From Icerya purchasi (taxonomy: Eukaryota > Arthropoda > Insecta > Hemiptera > Monophlebidae): DNA of 64,000 bases. The notes under the pieces are model-generated. The model did no database searches. It saw only the letters and a list, made by a program, of their open reading frames with translations, and had not been told where the DNA came from. Both the position numbers and the translations under genes were made by a program. This document shows, piece after piece, positions 43,081-54,140 of the stretch. Location of the stretch: assembly GCA_039619475.1 (NCBI GenBank), contig CM077116.1, forward strand, positions 2,852,001 through 2,916,000, written 5' to 3'. The first letter of the stretch is position 1; every line of letters starts with the position of its first letter.

Positions 43081-43930
43081 TTCGATCACGTTCTCGCATA
43101 CCTCAACATCCCCTTATCATGATTCTAGAATCTTAACCCCTGGGTACGCTATTACCACTTCCAGCACCCCTCGGCCAGCCCTACCACACAGTTATTTGGC
43201 CAACTGTAACGTTGAACTATTACTTAGTCGTCCGGTTGTGTCCCAGCTACCACCCATCACCTCACAGAACCCTAAGGCACCTCTAGTCACTCCCTGCATT
43301 CCTTAGCCATTCCGACAACATTGCAAAGATGTAGAACGTTGTGATAGACGCTAATACATACTATCATATACACCAACACAACCATTGTTCAATGTTACAT
43401 CACCAGTAGAGCTAAGTTAAACGGCCACTACTCAATCTTCGTTCGCACAAGCCTTTTATTTTATTTTCTACTGTAGCTCCTCCGCCTTCGCGGTGTGTAT
43501 CTACAGTTTAGCGAACGCTGCAGCTGTAGAACGTTTCAGGTCTTTGACGGAGGTCGCCAGTTGATTATGGGGTGTACCGAATGAATCGATCACATCTTTG
43601 AGCGTCTGGTCTAATGCATTGAGCCGGGCTTTGTCTTTAGTCGTCCGCTGTTGGAGGTACCATTTGATACCTGCAATATAATTATCATGTAGCCGTTTGG
43701 TAAGAGCGTCCTATGAAATGATCACATCTGAGACATTGACCAGACGTCTGTCCAGCACAGTCACATAGCTGCCCTATACAGTAAGAATATCTTTAAGCGC
43801 CTCTGTAACCATTCTTGTTAGGTTGGTGGGGCAAGGGCCTCCCACAACCGTTTACTAATCACCTCTTCATCATCCATCGCCTCAGCTTCAGTCGCCACTA
43901 CACTGACATGTAGTAAACGTTTTCCTCATT
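43080..43930 (-). other. GC-richer island with decayed helical reading frame, unknown origin
   Basis: Minus strand from about 43925 reads HVSVVATEAEAMDDEEVISK and RLWEALAPPT, a stop/frame change, then NLTRMVTEALKDILTV, stop, GSYVTVLDRRLVNVSDVIIS, stop, DALTKRLHDNYIAGIKWYLQ, RTTKDKARLNALDQTLKDVI, FGTPHNQLATSVKDLKRSTA and AFAKL, stop near 43510. About 130 codons have only one frame change and two point stops, and the peptide is charged and heptad-like, suggesting a former coiled-coil protein. Base composition is much closer to 50% GC than its neighbours. I do not recognise the protein; a viral or mobile-element origin is possible but unsupported. Confidence 0.4.
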
Positions 43931-43958
43931 TTTAACTAAGTATAGCCAATTTTACATT

Positions 43959-44042
43959 ATTTCTTACCATTTTCTTATGTTTTTAACAAAAATTGACGAA
44001 AACAGTGTAAAAGTGCTAAAATATAAGAAAATGGTGAGAAAT
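43959..44042. repeat. 20-bp hairpin arms
   Basis: ATTTCTTACCATTTTCTTAT (43959-43978) pairs with ATAAGAAAATGGTGAGAAAT (44023-44042), one mismatch, 44-nt loop. Confidence 0.75.
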
Positions 44043-45084
44043 AGTGGAAAATTTCTAATTATCACGAGAAAGTAGTCAATGGTTTCTTGAGCCCCTTTTT
44101 GTAATTCTATTCCGTTATTATTATTGATTTCAAATAAAGTGAATCGGGGAACACTAACCAGAAACAATCGAGATAAATATTGGAAGACACACACCATAGT
44201 TAAGTCAACAGGGTTCATAATACAAGACTGATGAGGAACTCTGGTTGGTGTATTATTATTTATCAAGCACGGATTAGATTCAGACCTGGACACGTCAGAG
44301 TGTAGCGTACGATGTATAAATAATAAAAATCGCAAATAGGTGACAGATGTAGCTCATAATTTCATTTTATATAAATTACATATTTTTTTAGCTTCATTCC
44401 AGGGATTCGTTCACTTTATTATTAACAGGTATTGAAAAAGATTTGATCTTCATACATAACCGAGTATTTTAATAGTTGAATATAATATTCGGTTAAAGTT
44501 TCCCTTTCCATATTGCTTGACCACACGTATACCGCGAATTTTGTTGCCCCTAAATATTTATATGTATCTTCTCGATTTTTTAATTGTATATTTTCAATTC
44601 TACGAATTAATTTGTGCATTTCTTAGGAATATAAAATGTCTACAACGAGTATTTTTTTTTTTTTTTTATATAAATATATACAAAATTTTTTAACATCGGT
44701 TTTCTGTAACGGGCCAAATTTGCGATCGTATTCAAATCGAATGAATTTGTACTTTAGTAGTAGAGACATCCCGGTTTCGGATTTCGGAAGCGAAGTCATC
44801 TAGAGGAGAAAGGTAGTTTTTTTTCGAGGTCAAAGGTCAAAGTAGATTCAAAGTCGCTGTATTATGTGATGAATGAGAAAATTACCTTTAGTGAAGAACC
44901 AGAAAAAGTAGCTTCGATTGACACTCCGAAAGGATTATATCATCTGTCATTTTAAAAAAATGAAATATTGAAAATTCAAAAATAAATATACATTTTAAAC
45001 GTGGTTGTTACCGAAAATGATATAAGATGAAGATATAAACCAATTTCCTTGCATCGCGTGCACTGTGAAAACTACTGAACAAAG
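44043..45084. other. AT-rich DNA, no gene seen
   Basis: A minus ORF at 43964-44335 shares the hairpin and has no motif. Nothing else is supported. Confidence 0.4.
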
Positions 45085-46200
45085 AAATACGAGACACGTT
45101 CAATAAGTAAGGTCCAGGTTTTTATATAAATAGCGTGATGCGGCATCACTGGTTTTTCCGCAGGGGTGCTTGGTAGATTTAATGGATACAGCGTATCAAT
45201 TTTCAACGCTGTGTTCCGCGTACAGAAGAATCGTCAGTATAGTAAAGATGGAATTGTCACTTGTAGGCGGGTCCAAATGTGAAGTTTGCGTAGTAATAGG
45301 TTTTTCAACAGCCTAGAATGTTACCCCGCTTAATATTCATCGTCCGCTAGTAAGTGCGTACCTTATAAATACTGCCAGTATTGAGAAATTCAAAAAATGG
45401 GTAAAAGAATTCCGTGTAGGAAGAGAGAAGACGCATGATGTTGCGCACTTAGGAAGACCATCTGAGAGTGTTCTGATTCAGTAATTGCTGTAAGCGTCAT
45501 TTTCGATCAAGATAAACGATTTAAGTTTGATGAAATTTTGAGAATTCTGCGTGGAGAACATTTTATTGAGTTATCGCGAGGTTTATTGCACATGATCTTG
45601 CGACGGTAATGCTGTACTCAATTTTTGCGTCCGTTACAAACGTGATGAAGGAGGATTTCTTTCGCAAATTATTATTGGAGCTGAAAGTTGGATCCACCAC
45701 TTCACGTCTGAAACGAAGACGGAGACCAAGGTTTGGTAAAAGAAGGGCGAATCGAAGCCTTAGAAGTTCAAAACAGTACGATCGGCGGGAAAGGTTATTT
45801 CGTTCTGTTTCTGGGATGCCCAGCGTGTTATTGCGGAAGTGTGTATGCCTGTAGGGATTACGGTTACTGCTGCCTCTTTTTATGAGACCTTGTCAGGATT
45901 ACGCTCAGCCCTTCAGTACAAAGACCTCGGAATACTGAGCCCCGGCATCATTCTCTTACGCGACAATGACCTTTGACGCAAATAGGAATAAAATTCTACT
46001 TGGACGGTTCAAACGGGGAGTTTCGATATGCCCACTTTACTCACCAGATTTGTCTCCGTCAGATTTCAAATTCTTCCGGCATTTCAAAAAACATTTTTAA
46101 GCGGTCGGCATTTTGAAACGGAAGCGGAAATGTAAGAAGCTGTGAATAATTTTTTTTATGCAGTAGAACGCCAGTGAAGTCATCAATAAACCTGTTTATT
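45085..46200 (+). mobile_element. Mariner-like relic
   Basis: Starts near GAGACACGTTCAATAAGTAA GG and contains an almost full-length but heavily broken mariner transposase in order. I could not find a matching inverted right end, so boundaries are approximate. Confidence 0.6.
45248..46170 (+). pseudogene. Mariner transposase pseudogene, first catalytic Asp mutated
   Basis: ATG 45248 reads MELSLVGGSKCEVCVVIGFS, then a stop, NVTPLNIHRPLVSAYLINTA and KFKKWVKEFRVGRE, then LGRPSES: the first helix-turn-helix and linker. A second part, DKRFKFDEILRILRGEHFIE and LLHMILRR, follows. The catalytic region in shifting frames shows IIIGAESWIHHFTSETK (family GDES, so the first catalytic Asp is Ala), KFKTVRSAGKVISFCFWDAQ, GIILLRDND and, in another frame, CPLYSPDLSPSDFKFFRHFK. 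Second and third Asp remain. At least three frame changes. Confidence 0.75.
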
Positions 46201-46504
46201 GCTAGAATAAGTGCTTAGTTTTTAGTGGCATGTACGTAGAAAAGTAGAATATACCATCAAGAATTCATAAGTATGTCGATCTGTTAGTCTGATTAATTAG
46301 TTAAGATTTCTGAAAGGGTCGGTCTTTCAACAGATACAGTTCTAATATCAAGTTCAAGTCGTTTTCAGTTACATGCGCGCCCACATGAACACAAACATAC
46401 TACACTTCATGCACGCACCAACAAATGTTAAGGTACAATACGTTCGTCGGCTGCTACAGTCATCGTTCTTTGAGGGTAATTATTTTTGCGTTATTCCCAT
46501 CTAA
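46201..46504. other. Spacer, no gene seen
   Basis: No supported feature between the mariner relic and the Jockey-like copy. Confidence 0.35.
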
Positions 46505-47995
46505 GATGAAAAAGTTGAATGTTTTGCCAAGCATTTATCCAACGTTTTCACGCCGTTTGCTAATCAATCAAACTTCGAACCAAGATTACTATCACCTCCC
46601 GAACAGCAAATCAAACCGTTCTCGCCCTATGAGATAGCGCTTTGTATTGACACAAAAATCAACACTAAGAAATCAGCTTGGTTTGTTAAGATTTCACCTG
46701 CAATTGTGTACGAACTTTCGCGCAAAGGTATTATACTTCTTACGTACCTGTTCAATGTGTGCCTACGTCTTCGATATGTACCTCTTACTTTCAAAACCGC
46801 CGAAATTATAATGCTAAGGAAGGTCAATAAACCAGAAGAGAAAATATCTTCTTATAGGCCTATATCTATATTACCTTCTATCTCCAAATTGTTTGAAAAA
46901 TTGCTCCTAACAAGACTTAAGCCATTGACTGATGTTATAATACCAAATGAGCAATTTGCCTTCCAGAATGAACATTCAGCTACTCAGCTGATATCATCGA
47001 GTTTGGCTCGCAATCAATAACGCTTAGAAGATAAAAAGTACTGCTCAGTAGCATTCTTGGACGTGGCTCAAGCATTCGATAGCGTATGGAATAAAGGTTT
47101 GCTATCTAAACTAAGTAATTACTTATCAAGTAATTACATTTCCTTGTTGCAGTCGTTCATATCCAACAGGAAATTCCGTGTTGTAATTAATGATACCAGA
47201 TCAAAATTTTATGAGATTCGAGCAGGAGTACCTCAAGAAAGTGTCCTCGGTCCTCTGCTGTACCTACTATTTACAGCAGACATTTCGAGGTCAAGTAGCA
47301 CAACCTTAGCCATGTTTGCCGACGACACTGCGGTCCTTGCAGTAGGTAGCACTCAAAACGAAGCAAATGCTAACTTACAAAATGCATTAGACTTAATCTC
47401 TCAGTAGACTTCAGAGTGGAGGATTAAATTAAAAGAGGCAAAGTCAGTTTACGTGACCTTTGCTTTACGTGTAATAGACATTCGTTTGCGCGTTTATATA
47501 AATAATATCTAGGTGCCAATGTCCAGCTTGGCTAAATATCTTGGCATTCATTGGGACACTCGTCTCACATGGCAGCCGCATATTAAGGCTAAAAAATGGC
47601 AAATAATGGCAAAGGTTAGGCAACTTTATTGGTTATTGGGCCGTCATTCGAAGCTAAGTCTATATCATAAGTGCCTAATCTACAAAGTTATCATTAAGCC
47701 AATCTGGACATATGGTATTGAATTATGGGGATGTTCCAAAACGAGAAACCGCAATATCATACAGCGGGTTCAAAATAAAATTATACGGATGATAGCAAAA
47801 GCTGCATGATTTCAAAGGAATGCAGACTTGCACAGAGATTTAAATCTGAAGTGTGTGGATGAGGTCATTCCAGAAATCGTAAGTGCGTACTATGAACGGC
47901 TTCGGGTTTATAGGAATCCAGTAATTCAACAGTTGCTGACGGAGGAACTCAAATCATGTAGTCTTAAACGTTGTAAACCTGTAAACCTCGTGTGA
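46505..47995 (+). pseudogene. Jockey-like RT, one frame with four point stops
   Basis: A single plus frame spans 46505-47995, interrupted only by TAA 47018-47020, TAG 47405-47407, a TAG near 47510 and TGA 47807-47809. Motifs: ALCIDTKINTKKSAW, TFKTAEIIMLRKVNKPEEKI, SYRPISILPSISKLFEKLLL, IPNEQFAFQNEHSATQ, AFLDVAQAFDSVWNKGL, GVPQESVLGPLLYLLFTADI, MFADDTAVLAVGS, LAKYLGIHWDTRLTWQPHIK, and TYGIELWGCSKTRN. Several stops fit Trp or Gln codons mutated by C-to-T/G-to-A. No RNase H. FADD catalytic Asps are kept. Confidence 0.85.
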
Positions 47996-48240
47996 ACTGT
48001 TCGCTGTATCCTTAAAATCTAGCCGCTTGTCTAAGTTTTTATTTCACGTTCCTTTCTCAGTTGGTATATTTATTACTTATTTAAGATTTGTTTTAAGATT
48101 GTAATAATTGCTTTTGGAAGATGCGGACGATATATTTTTGGCAATAAGATGAACTCCATCTTTTGGGAAAGAGAAATACCGATGCTGCCGTCGAAACGGA
48201 ATAAGCGGTTGAACGAATTAAAAAAAGAAGAATAAATAAC
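46505..48240 (+). mobile_element. Jockey-like non-LTR element, 5'-truncated (copy 1)
   Basis: 5'-truncated copy starting within the linker before RT, with RT to 47995, a 3' UTR and an A-rich end (ATTAAAAAAAGAAGAATAAA) near 48215-48235. The first ~120 bases are nearly identical to the end of the window (63879-64000), which also carries the same family upstream. Confidence 0.8.
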
Positions 48241-48339
48241 GATAAAATATACTTAAAATTTTATAAGTAGAAAGCTCGTTGCCTTCAAAAAATGAATACA
48301 AAAATTCAAAATCGATGTATGCAGTGCGATTTATTGATA

Positions 48340-48440
48340 CTCCAAAAGCGAGCATTTTTTTGTTTATTTATTTTTAAAATAAGTTGTGGGTCTCACTGGG
48401 TAAATATGCCCGTTGTGTGAGTGCCCAACACTCTTATTAG
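48340..48440 (-). repeat. 3' UTR of minus-strand non-LTR family
   Basis: T-rich run, then GTGGGTCTCACTGGGTAAAT and GTGAGTGCCCAACACTCTTA. Related layouts lie at 50462-50520 and 55870-55945 (T-run, GC-rich block, then ACCCAGC or TTCCCAAC). On minus this would be the 3' UTR and poly-A of truncated retroelement copies. Confidence 0.45.
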
Positions 48441-48699
48441 CGTTTATTTAAGATAGGAACAGAATACAAAAATTAAAACTGAACTTATTCTATAAATCAC
48501 AAAAATTATTTAAAACATTAGTTAATAGTATACGTACGCATATTAATACATAAGACGCCATGTAATATATATATATATATATTTGTACACCGGAAATGCA
48601 GATAGCTTAATATTTTAAATCGATAACGTGATCTTCTGTGGGAACTTGTATTAGGATAGACACGTCCGTAAATAAATAAACATAATGGGTAGTGGGCTA
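48441..48699. other. AT-rich DNA, no gene seen
   Basis: Short (AT)n at about 48566-48582. No coding signal. Confidence 0.4.
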
Positions 48700-48860
48700 T
48701 ACTTGATCTTCAATCTTTGCACCATTCCTTCAGCCATTTTTGAACCTCCTTTTTCCACACACCAATTTTTTTTCCCTCTAGTATATGATTAGGGATATTA
48801 CTTATTAATTTGATTAACACTGAGTCGTCAGTGTTATTCAATTCGTAGATTTACACCGCG
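48700..48860 (-). pseudogene. C-terminal fragment of a CR1/Jockey-like element (copy 1)
   Basis: Minus reading NNTDDSVLIKLISNIPN and GVWKKEVQKWLKEWCKD, stop. It aligns with 57435-57629 (NNKIDNVEEEVKSYLLGNLP ... IRKDRIKIWLIAWCKE). The pattern (disorder, L-NLP, basic helix K-W-L-WCK) looks like the end of a non-LTR RT C-terminal domain. Family is unassigned. Confidence 0.45.
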
Positions 48861-50460
48861 GGGATAGATATAGTATGTATTACTTTGGTCTCTTGTTAAC
48901 CGAATCAACCAACGCTTTGATGATAGCGCGATGCATATGGACACATGCCGTTTGGATGCAAACAAATTTTGATAAAATCAATGACAAAACTTTATCTGTA
49001 GAAATCCTTTAACAGTTTAGTCACGTTTTGTAAAAATGCGACGGTATAAAATGTAAGGGGACCGTTTGTTTGGGTCGAGACTCGGTTGACTAGCCGTAGA
49101 GCGATCTCTTCAGCCGATTGAGTAAACGCCCGCTGAAGATGAACATCTCGCATATATTTTTTAGATTACCTGCTATTTAGTTCTGCCTCCGCTGTGTAAT
49201 TCTTATTTGTTAATACATTTTTTTTTGTAACCTCCGAAACGGCATCTCAGAAGTTAGAAATTGGTCGTAACGGATAAAAATTTTTTAACGTGCATATTTG
49301 TTTTTGTCACTTTTTTACGATTTCTGTTATCGGAAGCAATCAGTGGTTCGAGGGTTACACATTTTTTGTAAGTGCATTTTATCCGTTATTTATGTGCGCA
49401 ATTTCACATTTACATGTTAAACGGTACCAGAGTTATTGAGTTTTATTTGATTTTTTTTTTGTGCGTGTTTCAGCATTCTGCCTATTATTTACGTATGAAG
49501 TCAAGAAAATTACACTGTATAAAATGTAGGTAAACCTACGATTGATGCGATTATTATAGAAAAATGTTTTTGTTTTTCTTTTGTTTAGTGCAAAATTTCT
49601 CGAAGAGCACGGAATTTTAAATCGATTTAGGAACACGTATGCGAATCACCATGTCTTGCACATAAGAATCACGTTTACACGGGGTAGAAATAAAATTTCG
49701 GAGTGTTCGGCAGACGTCCACTTGATCGGTGGCCAGTTGATTATATCAAAACGATATCGACAGAAAATTTAAAACTGAACTGTCACACTTCGCTGAAAAT
49801 TGAAATTTATTAGGAAAAAAAATTGTTCGATGATCTGATTTAGGTTCAAAAGATGATTTCAAAGGCAAGAAAGGAAAATCTGATTCAAAATTAGAAAATT
49901 CAATTAATTTTAAGAAATGGCAATTTGAAAACTTTTCGTCGAAATTGTTCCGTTTGTGTTGTTTTTTGGCCTTCAAGTAACTTAGCCTTCTAATAACGAC
50001 GCATTTGTATATAAATATTTGGCGACACGATTGACGGAAAATGTGGTCCCCGAACGCAGCTTTTTTAAGCTACGGTGCATTAAAATCTACCGATGTATAA
50101 TTTTGAAACAAAATTATCAGTTTAGCTTCAAGCTGATGAATTTTTTTAAAAAGATGGTTCATCTAATATAGATAGTAACGATATCATAAATATCGTTCGG
50201 AACAAATTTAGATTACTTAAAAAGGAATTATTATTTTGATGTTGTCATTACACTTTTTGTCAAATGTTTTTGAGTTAGTAACCTTTTGCCAATTTCGTCC
50301 ACAATTGCTGTCATTGAATTTTTTTTAGTAAGATAGCTTCTTTTTTTTTTACTATATTTTATTATTTTTCATGTTTTAGAGCAGAAAATTTCAAATAATT
50401 CTTAGGATTTTATCTGCCTTACTCATCAAATAACTCAAAAATGTATTTTCTTAGTAAACG
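48861..50460. other. Mostly noncoding; weak hAT-like patch near 50040
   Basis: No supported gene. At 50035-50090 the plus strand reads ENVVPERSFFKLRCIKIYRC, resembling the ERSF-KLK-IK box of hAT dimerisation domains, but the rest of the domain is not recognisable. Confidence 0.3.
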
Positions 50461-50751
50461 ATTTTTTTTTTTCTTTGGGGGGGGGGCGCCATCCGAGGGA
50501 ATTACCCAGCATTAAATTATATTAGTGGAAGAGAGAAAGAAACGAATTGGAATTGAATATTTCTAGAGATAGAAGAAATGAAAGACGCTATAATAGGAAT
50601 GATCGCCGGCGATGGAAGAGAAAGAATAAACGAAGCACCATATGGAGTAGGTAAACTAAGATTCAGGAGTTGTTTATGAAAGCGACGCTGTTCTTTGGAT
50701 ATAGACGCGCATTCGAAGAAGATGTGATTTGTATCGCAAAGTAAATCAGAA

Positions 50752-51804
50752 TCATCTGGATGTAAAGAACAAATAGGAGAAGGGATGCAGGAGGTCGACT
50801 TTGGTTAAGGCGAAGCCTGCAGATAGAACAGATAAGAAAGCATGTAAGATGGAGGAAATCGTAGTACCATGGATAAAGAAGAGGATGAGTAGAGGATTCA
50901 GGATTAGAGAATAAAAAGAGATAAACATCGCGCTATCGTCTACGATGACAATTCCAGGAAAGAACGTTAAAAGGAGAAAATTTGGATAGAAATTGACCAG
51001 TCTGAAGAACCGAGCTAATGAATTAGCCAACTGATTGCCCTCAATGCTAACATGGCTGGGGGGGGCATACGAAATCTATTTGTATAAAACGAGTGTTATA
51101 CAGTCTAGTGACAAGAGAACGAATCAGGAGAATTATGAAGTTTGAGTTGTGGCAAGGAAGAGGAGAAGCGATAGACAGTAGCAAGAATCCGAGACTATCA
51201 AAAATTTGTATTGGGGAGCACGAAGGTTAGCTGTGGATTCCGCGATAAATATGGAGCAGAAAGAAGACAGTTCATAAGATTCAAAATAGTTATGTGATGG
51301 GACCAAAAAGGCAGCTCCCGCACCGTCCGATGTCTTTGAAGCCATCACTAAAGATAACAGTGTGGAAAGAAAATAAGTATTAAATGACAGACTAATATCA
51401 ATTAATTGTTTATATTAGTGCTTTTCTTCTTATTATATGTTAAATTTAACTAAACAATGTGTGACAAGTACTTATATAAAAATGATATTGAATTTCCTGT
51501 CTGATTACATGAGTTGGCAGGTTCTTGTGAAAAGAAAGAATATCTTAGGAGGATACAGAAAATTGGAATAATTAACCGTGAAGTAAGCGAGTTTGTTAAA
51601 AGAGAAAACGTAAGGAACGAATTGATTAAGACGTTTAGGTATATGAGAAAGAATAGGGATTTTCATAGGAGAGAAGCGCCAGTTGTGTAGTATGGAAATA
51701 TAAGAGTTAATAAGATTAGACGAGAAAGTAGGAAATCGCTTTGTCAAGAAACGACAACCAAGATAAGATTGGCGAATATATAGAAGAACTATATTGGTTT
51801 CCAA
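50752..51804 (-). pseudogene. RT C-terminus and RNase H of non-LTR element (copy B)
   Basis: Minus segments in order: RQSYLGCRFLTKRFPTFSSN (RT C-terminal), ILSHIPKRLNQFVPYVF, then the RNase H KTSDGAGAAFLVPSHNYFES with AESTANLRAPQYKFLIVSDS (acidic residues D, E, D in family order), ANSLARFFR and HGTTISSILHAFLSVL. Three frames are used, so at least two frameshifts. Best read together with copies A, C and D. Confidence 0.7.
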
Positions 51805-52209
51805 AAGAACTGTAGCAGTGGGACAATTTCAAAGCTCCAAGGCATCGGCGAAAACAAAGGTTCTACACACGATCTAATTTTAAAAAAATAATTTATTTTT
51901 AAAGATTCATTGAGCGCTGCTGCCCTGGGCTCCTGAAAATCACAATTAATTAAAAAAACGTCCATCCGTCTTCCGATAATCGAAGGCAAAAAATAAGTAA
52001 AAAAATGAGCAACAGAAATGTGAAAAAAAATTTGTTTTAGTAATTCCCGTATATGATAAAATAGTAGTAAATTTAAAAACCGTAATGAACTCAGGTTTCT
52101 TTTCATTTAAAATAATAGAAACATATTAAAATGTTTTTTTCTTCTTTTTATTATATATGTTCCAGTGCTGTGTGTAATTACTGAGATTATTATAGCATAT
52201 AAATCAGTG

Positions 52210-52920
52210 CAGGTTTAGAAGTGTTGTAATAGCTTAGCCGTTCCCTGCGAATAACCGACTCAACCTTGACGCGGTAGGCGTCGTAGAAATTAACAAAAGA
52301 TGGAAGAGTCGAACTTGAAAATTTAATTTTAATGATAGGGGAATCGACACAAAGAATTTTCAGAAGTTTGCTTCTGTAACCTTCGGATATTCGAGATTAG
52401 CACTTGACAAGAGTAGTTCGAGAGAAATTCTTTGATATGGATATATTAGTAGGAATATCGCAAACTATGCCGAATCGGAATAATAAAGATTGCGGGATAA
52501 ACGATCGTATTTTAATTTCCTTATGGACGTTTTCGGAAAGCAGGAATTGATTAGCTGAAAGAGTAGAGGAAAAGGTAAGTTTAACCAGGTTCCTTTCGGA
52601 ACGAGTAATAGTGGATAAACCGCTAACTTTCCGACAAAACATTGTAGCTAAAAACATCGGATAAAGATGTGTTTTTATTCATTCTCGACTAAAACCACAA
52701 TTTGTCCCTCAAAATTATTAGGAAATAACGGTATGGTGTTAGCTGGAGAAGCATTATTGAAAATATCCATGTCGATGGTCTTATTCTGTGCTGAGGCAAT
52801 GCTATCTTTAGGAGACACATTAGATGAGACATTTTTAATGTTTTTATTAATTTTAATCTGTGCGACAGGATTGGTAGTACCTAGAGGGAGATTTACTTCC
52901 CCATCTGATGAGTCTGACAT
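52210..52920 (-). pseudogene. Gag-like ORF1 of non-LTR element, broken
   Basis: ATG on minus at 52920 reads MSDSSDGEVNLPLGTTNPVA, a Ser/Asp-rich start, and stops at 52675. In other frames it continues TRSERNLVKLTFSSTLSANQ, HKEIKIRSFIPQSLLFRFGI and DIPTNISISKNFS (52397-52590), then LISNIRRLQKQTSENSLCRF and SPIIKIKFSSSTLPSFVNFY with YRVKVESVIRRERLSYYNTS (to 52210). The order LK-FIP---FRFGIV-DIPT...I..V.R is that of Jockey/I-type ORF1 RNA-binding domains. The zinc knuckles expected next are not visible. Confidence 0.65.
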
Positions 52921-53165
52921 TAATTATAAATTACGTTTAAATTTTAAATTTGTAACTAAAATCAAAAATTAAAAAGTAGCTAGACTAACAAATTGAAATA
53001 TCAATCGAACAAGACAACAACGGTATTCGAGATAATAATAGAAATAGAGGTAGCGATACGAATGATAAAAATAAAAATAAATTATCTCACCGATAATTCA
53101 GGAACAATGAACGCAGCGCAATTAAACTTTATCGAATAACTGATAACGAAGAAAATGAACGAAAG

Positions 53166-53354
53166 ATGTTAAGTTCTCTCTTTTCACTGATGCTTTTTGC
53201 GCAAGAGGTAGACGAGGAGAAATTTGTGAAGCAGATTGCAGAAGCACCCGCCATCTGGGACTCATTTTTTACCAGCGTCCCATTTATAAGTGAAAAGAGG
53301 TCGAAGGGGAACTGGGGGTACCGCTCAGTGCCTTTATCTTCTTCCACATTATAG
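53166..53354 (+). other. Possible MADF-like fragment
   Basis: Plus frame reads EVDEEKFVKQIAEAPAIWDS then KRSKGNWGYRSVP. The F(V/I)--I---PAIWD...K---W spacing recalls MADF domains. Only one short stretch; the opposite strand is also open. Confidence 0.3.
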
Positions 53355-53929
53355 CAGCATTTGGTGTCCCCTTTGAGATCGAGGAAACAACCCACGATTC
53401 CCGCTTTTTTACGTATAAGCAGGTGGGCTTTAACTTTCTGTGCTTTTAAAAATCAGTGAAGTCTTGCCGCGAGCTTATTACCATCAACTTTTTAAGGGCT
53501 CTTTTTGCTGGTTTATTGCAGACTTAATTTCTGAGCACCGCTATGGAATGCGAGGCGTGTCAATAATCAGATGTTGATGGAATCATTGCATGGGTTGCAT
53601 TATTAATCGCAAAGGTGAAAATAGAAAAGTACACATTTTTCAAATACATATTTTTTTTCATGTTACTGATCAATTGGCATTTATGGGAAAAAAAGGGATT
53701 ACATTAAAGCCCAATATTAACATATAAGACGATTCCGACAGTCTATTAATTACTCTAATAATACCGTTTTATACTGATCACTTATCGGCGGTCTGATTAT
53801 TTTAATCTTTAGTTCGGCTAGTAATTTTAAAGAATGAAATATTTAAATTTCGTTAAAAATATTTTTCGCTTTAATATTAGTTAGTACAATGGCTTTCCCT
53901 GAGTGACTGAATAAAACTGAATACTTTGA
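53355..53929. other. AT-rich DNA, no gene seen
   Basis: No supported feature. Confidence 0.4.
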
Positions 53930-54140
53930 AAGTTAGTACTTACAAGGTTGTGGTCAGATAATGTATCAACATACGAACGTAAACTCAACATTTTATTATT
54001 TCTTTCGGTTTATAAAACTTAAAAATTCCATTTACAAAACAAGACCAAACTAGAAACTGAATATGAGCTGAGTAAACATTATCTTATGATGAAGCATGTC
54101 GTTAGTGATTACCGTTCTATTCATAAACAGCTAATTGTAA
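53930..54140 (-). repeat. Dispersed repeat with ATG and splice-donor-like end (copy 2)
   Basis: Minus: leader with AAACAGC, then AATAATAAAATGTTGAGTTT; the ATG opens MLSLRSYVDTLSDHNL and runs into GTAAGTACTAAC, which fits a splice donor. Homologous by eye to 14760-14960. Here the ATG frame is open for 16 codons to the donor. Confidence 0.45.

Larger units (their letters stand above)
50462..52920 (-). mobile_element. Internally deleted I/Jockey-like element (copy B: gag joined to RNase H end)
   Basis: On minus: ORF1 (gag-like) from 52920 to about 52210, then the RT thumb/RNase H/C-terminal region from 51804 to 50752, 3' UTR, and a T-run at 50462-50472 (poly-A on minus), next to ten G at 50477-50486. 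Endonuclease and most of RT are missing between about 52200 and 51810. Confidence 0.65.

Noticed and set aside
42915..43099. N-terminal extension of the 193-codon minus ORF at 42518-43099
   Set aside because: Encoded by GA-repeat and GC-rich flank, not by the RTE family; only the part below ~42915 is recognisable.
44422..44619. 65-codon minus ORF containing KYLGATKF
   Set aside because: Looks faintly like an RT 'YLG' box but no neighbouring RT motifs in any frame.
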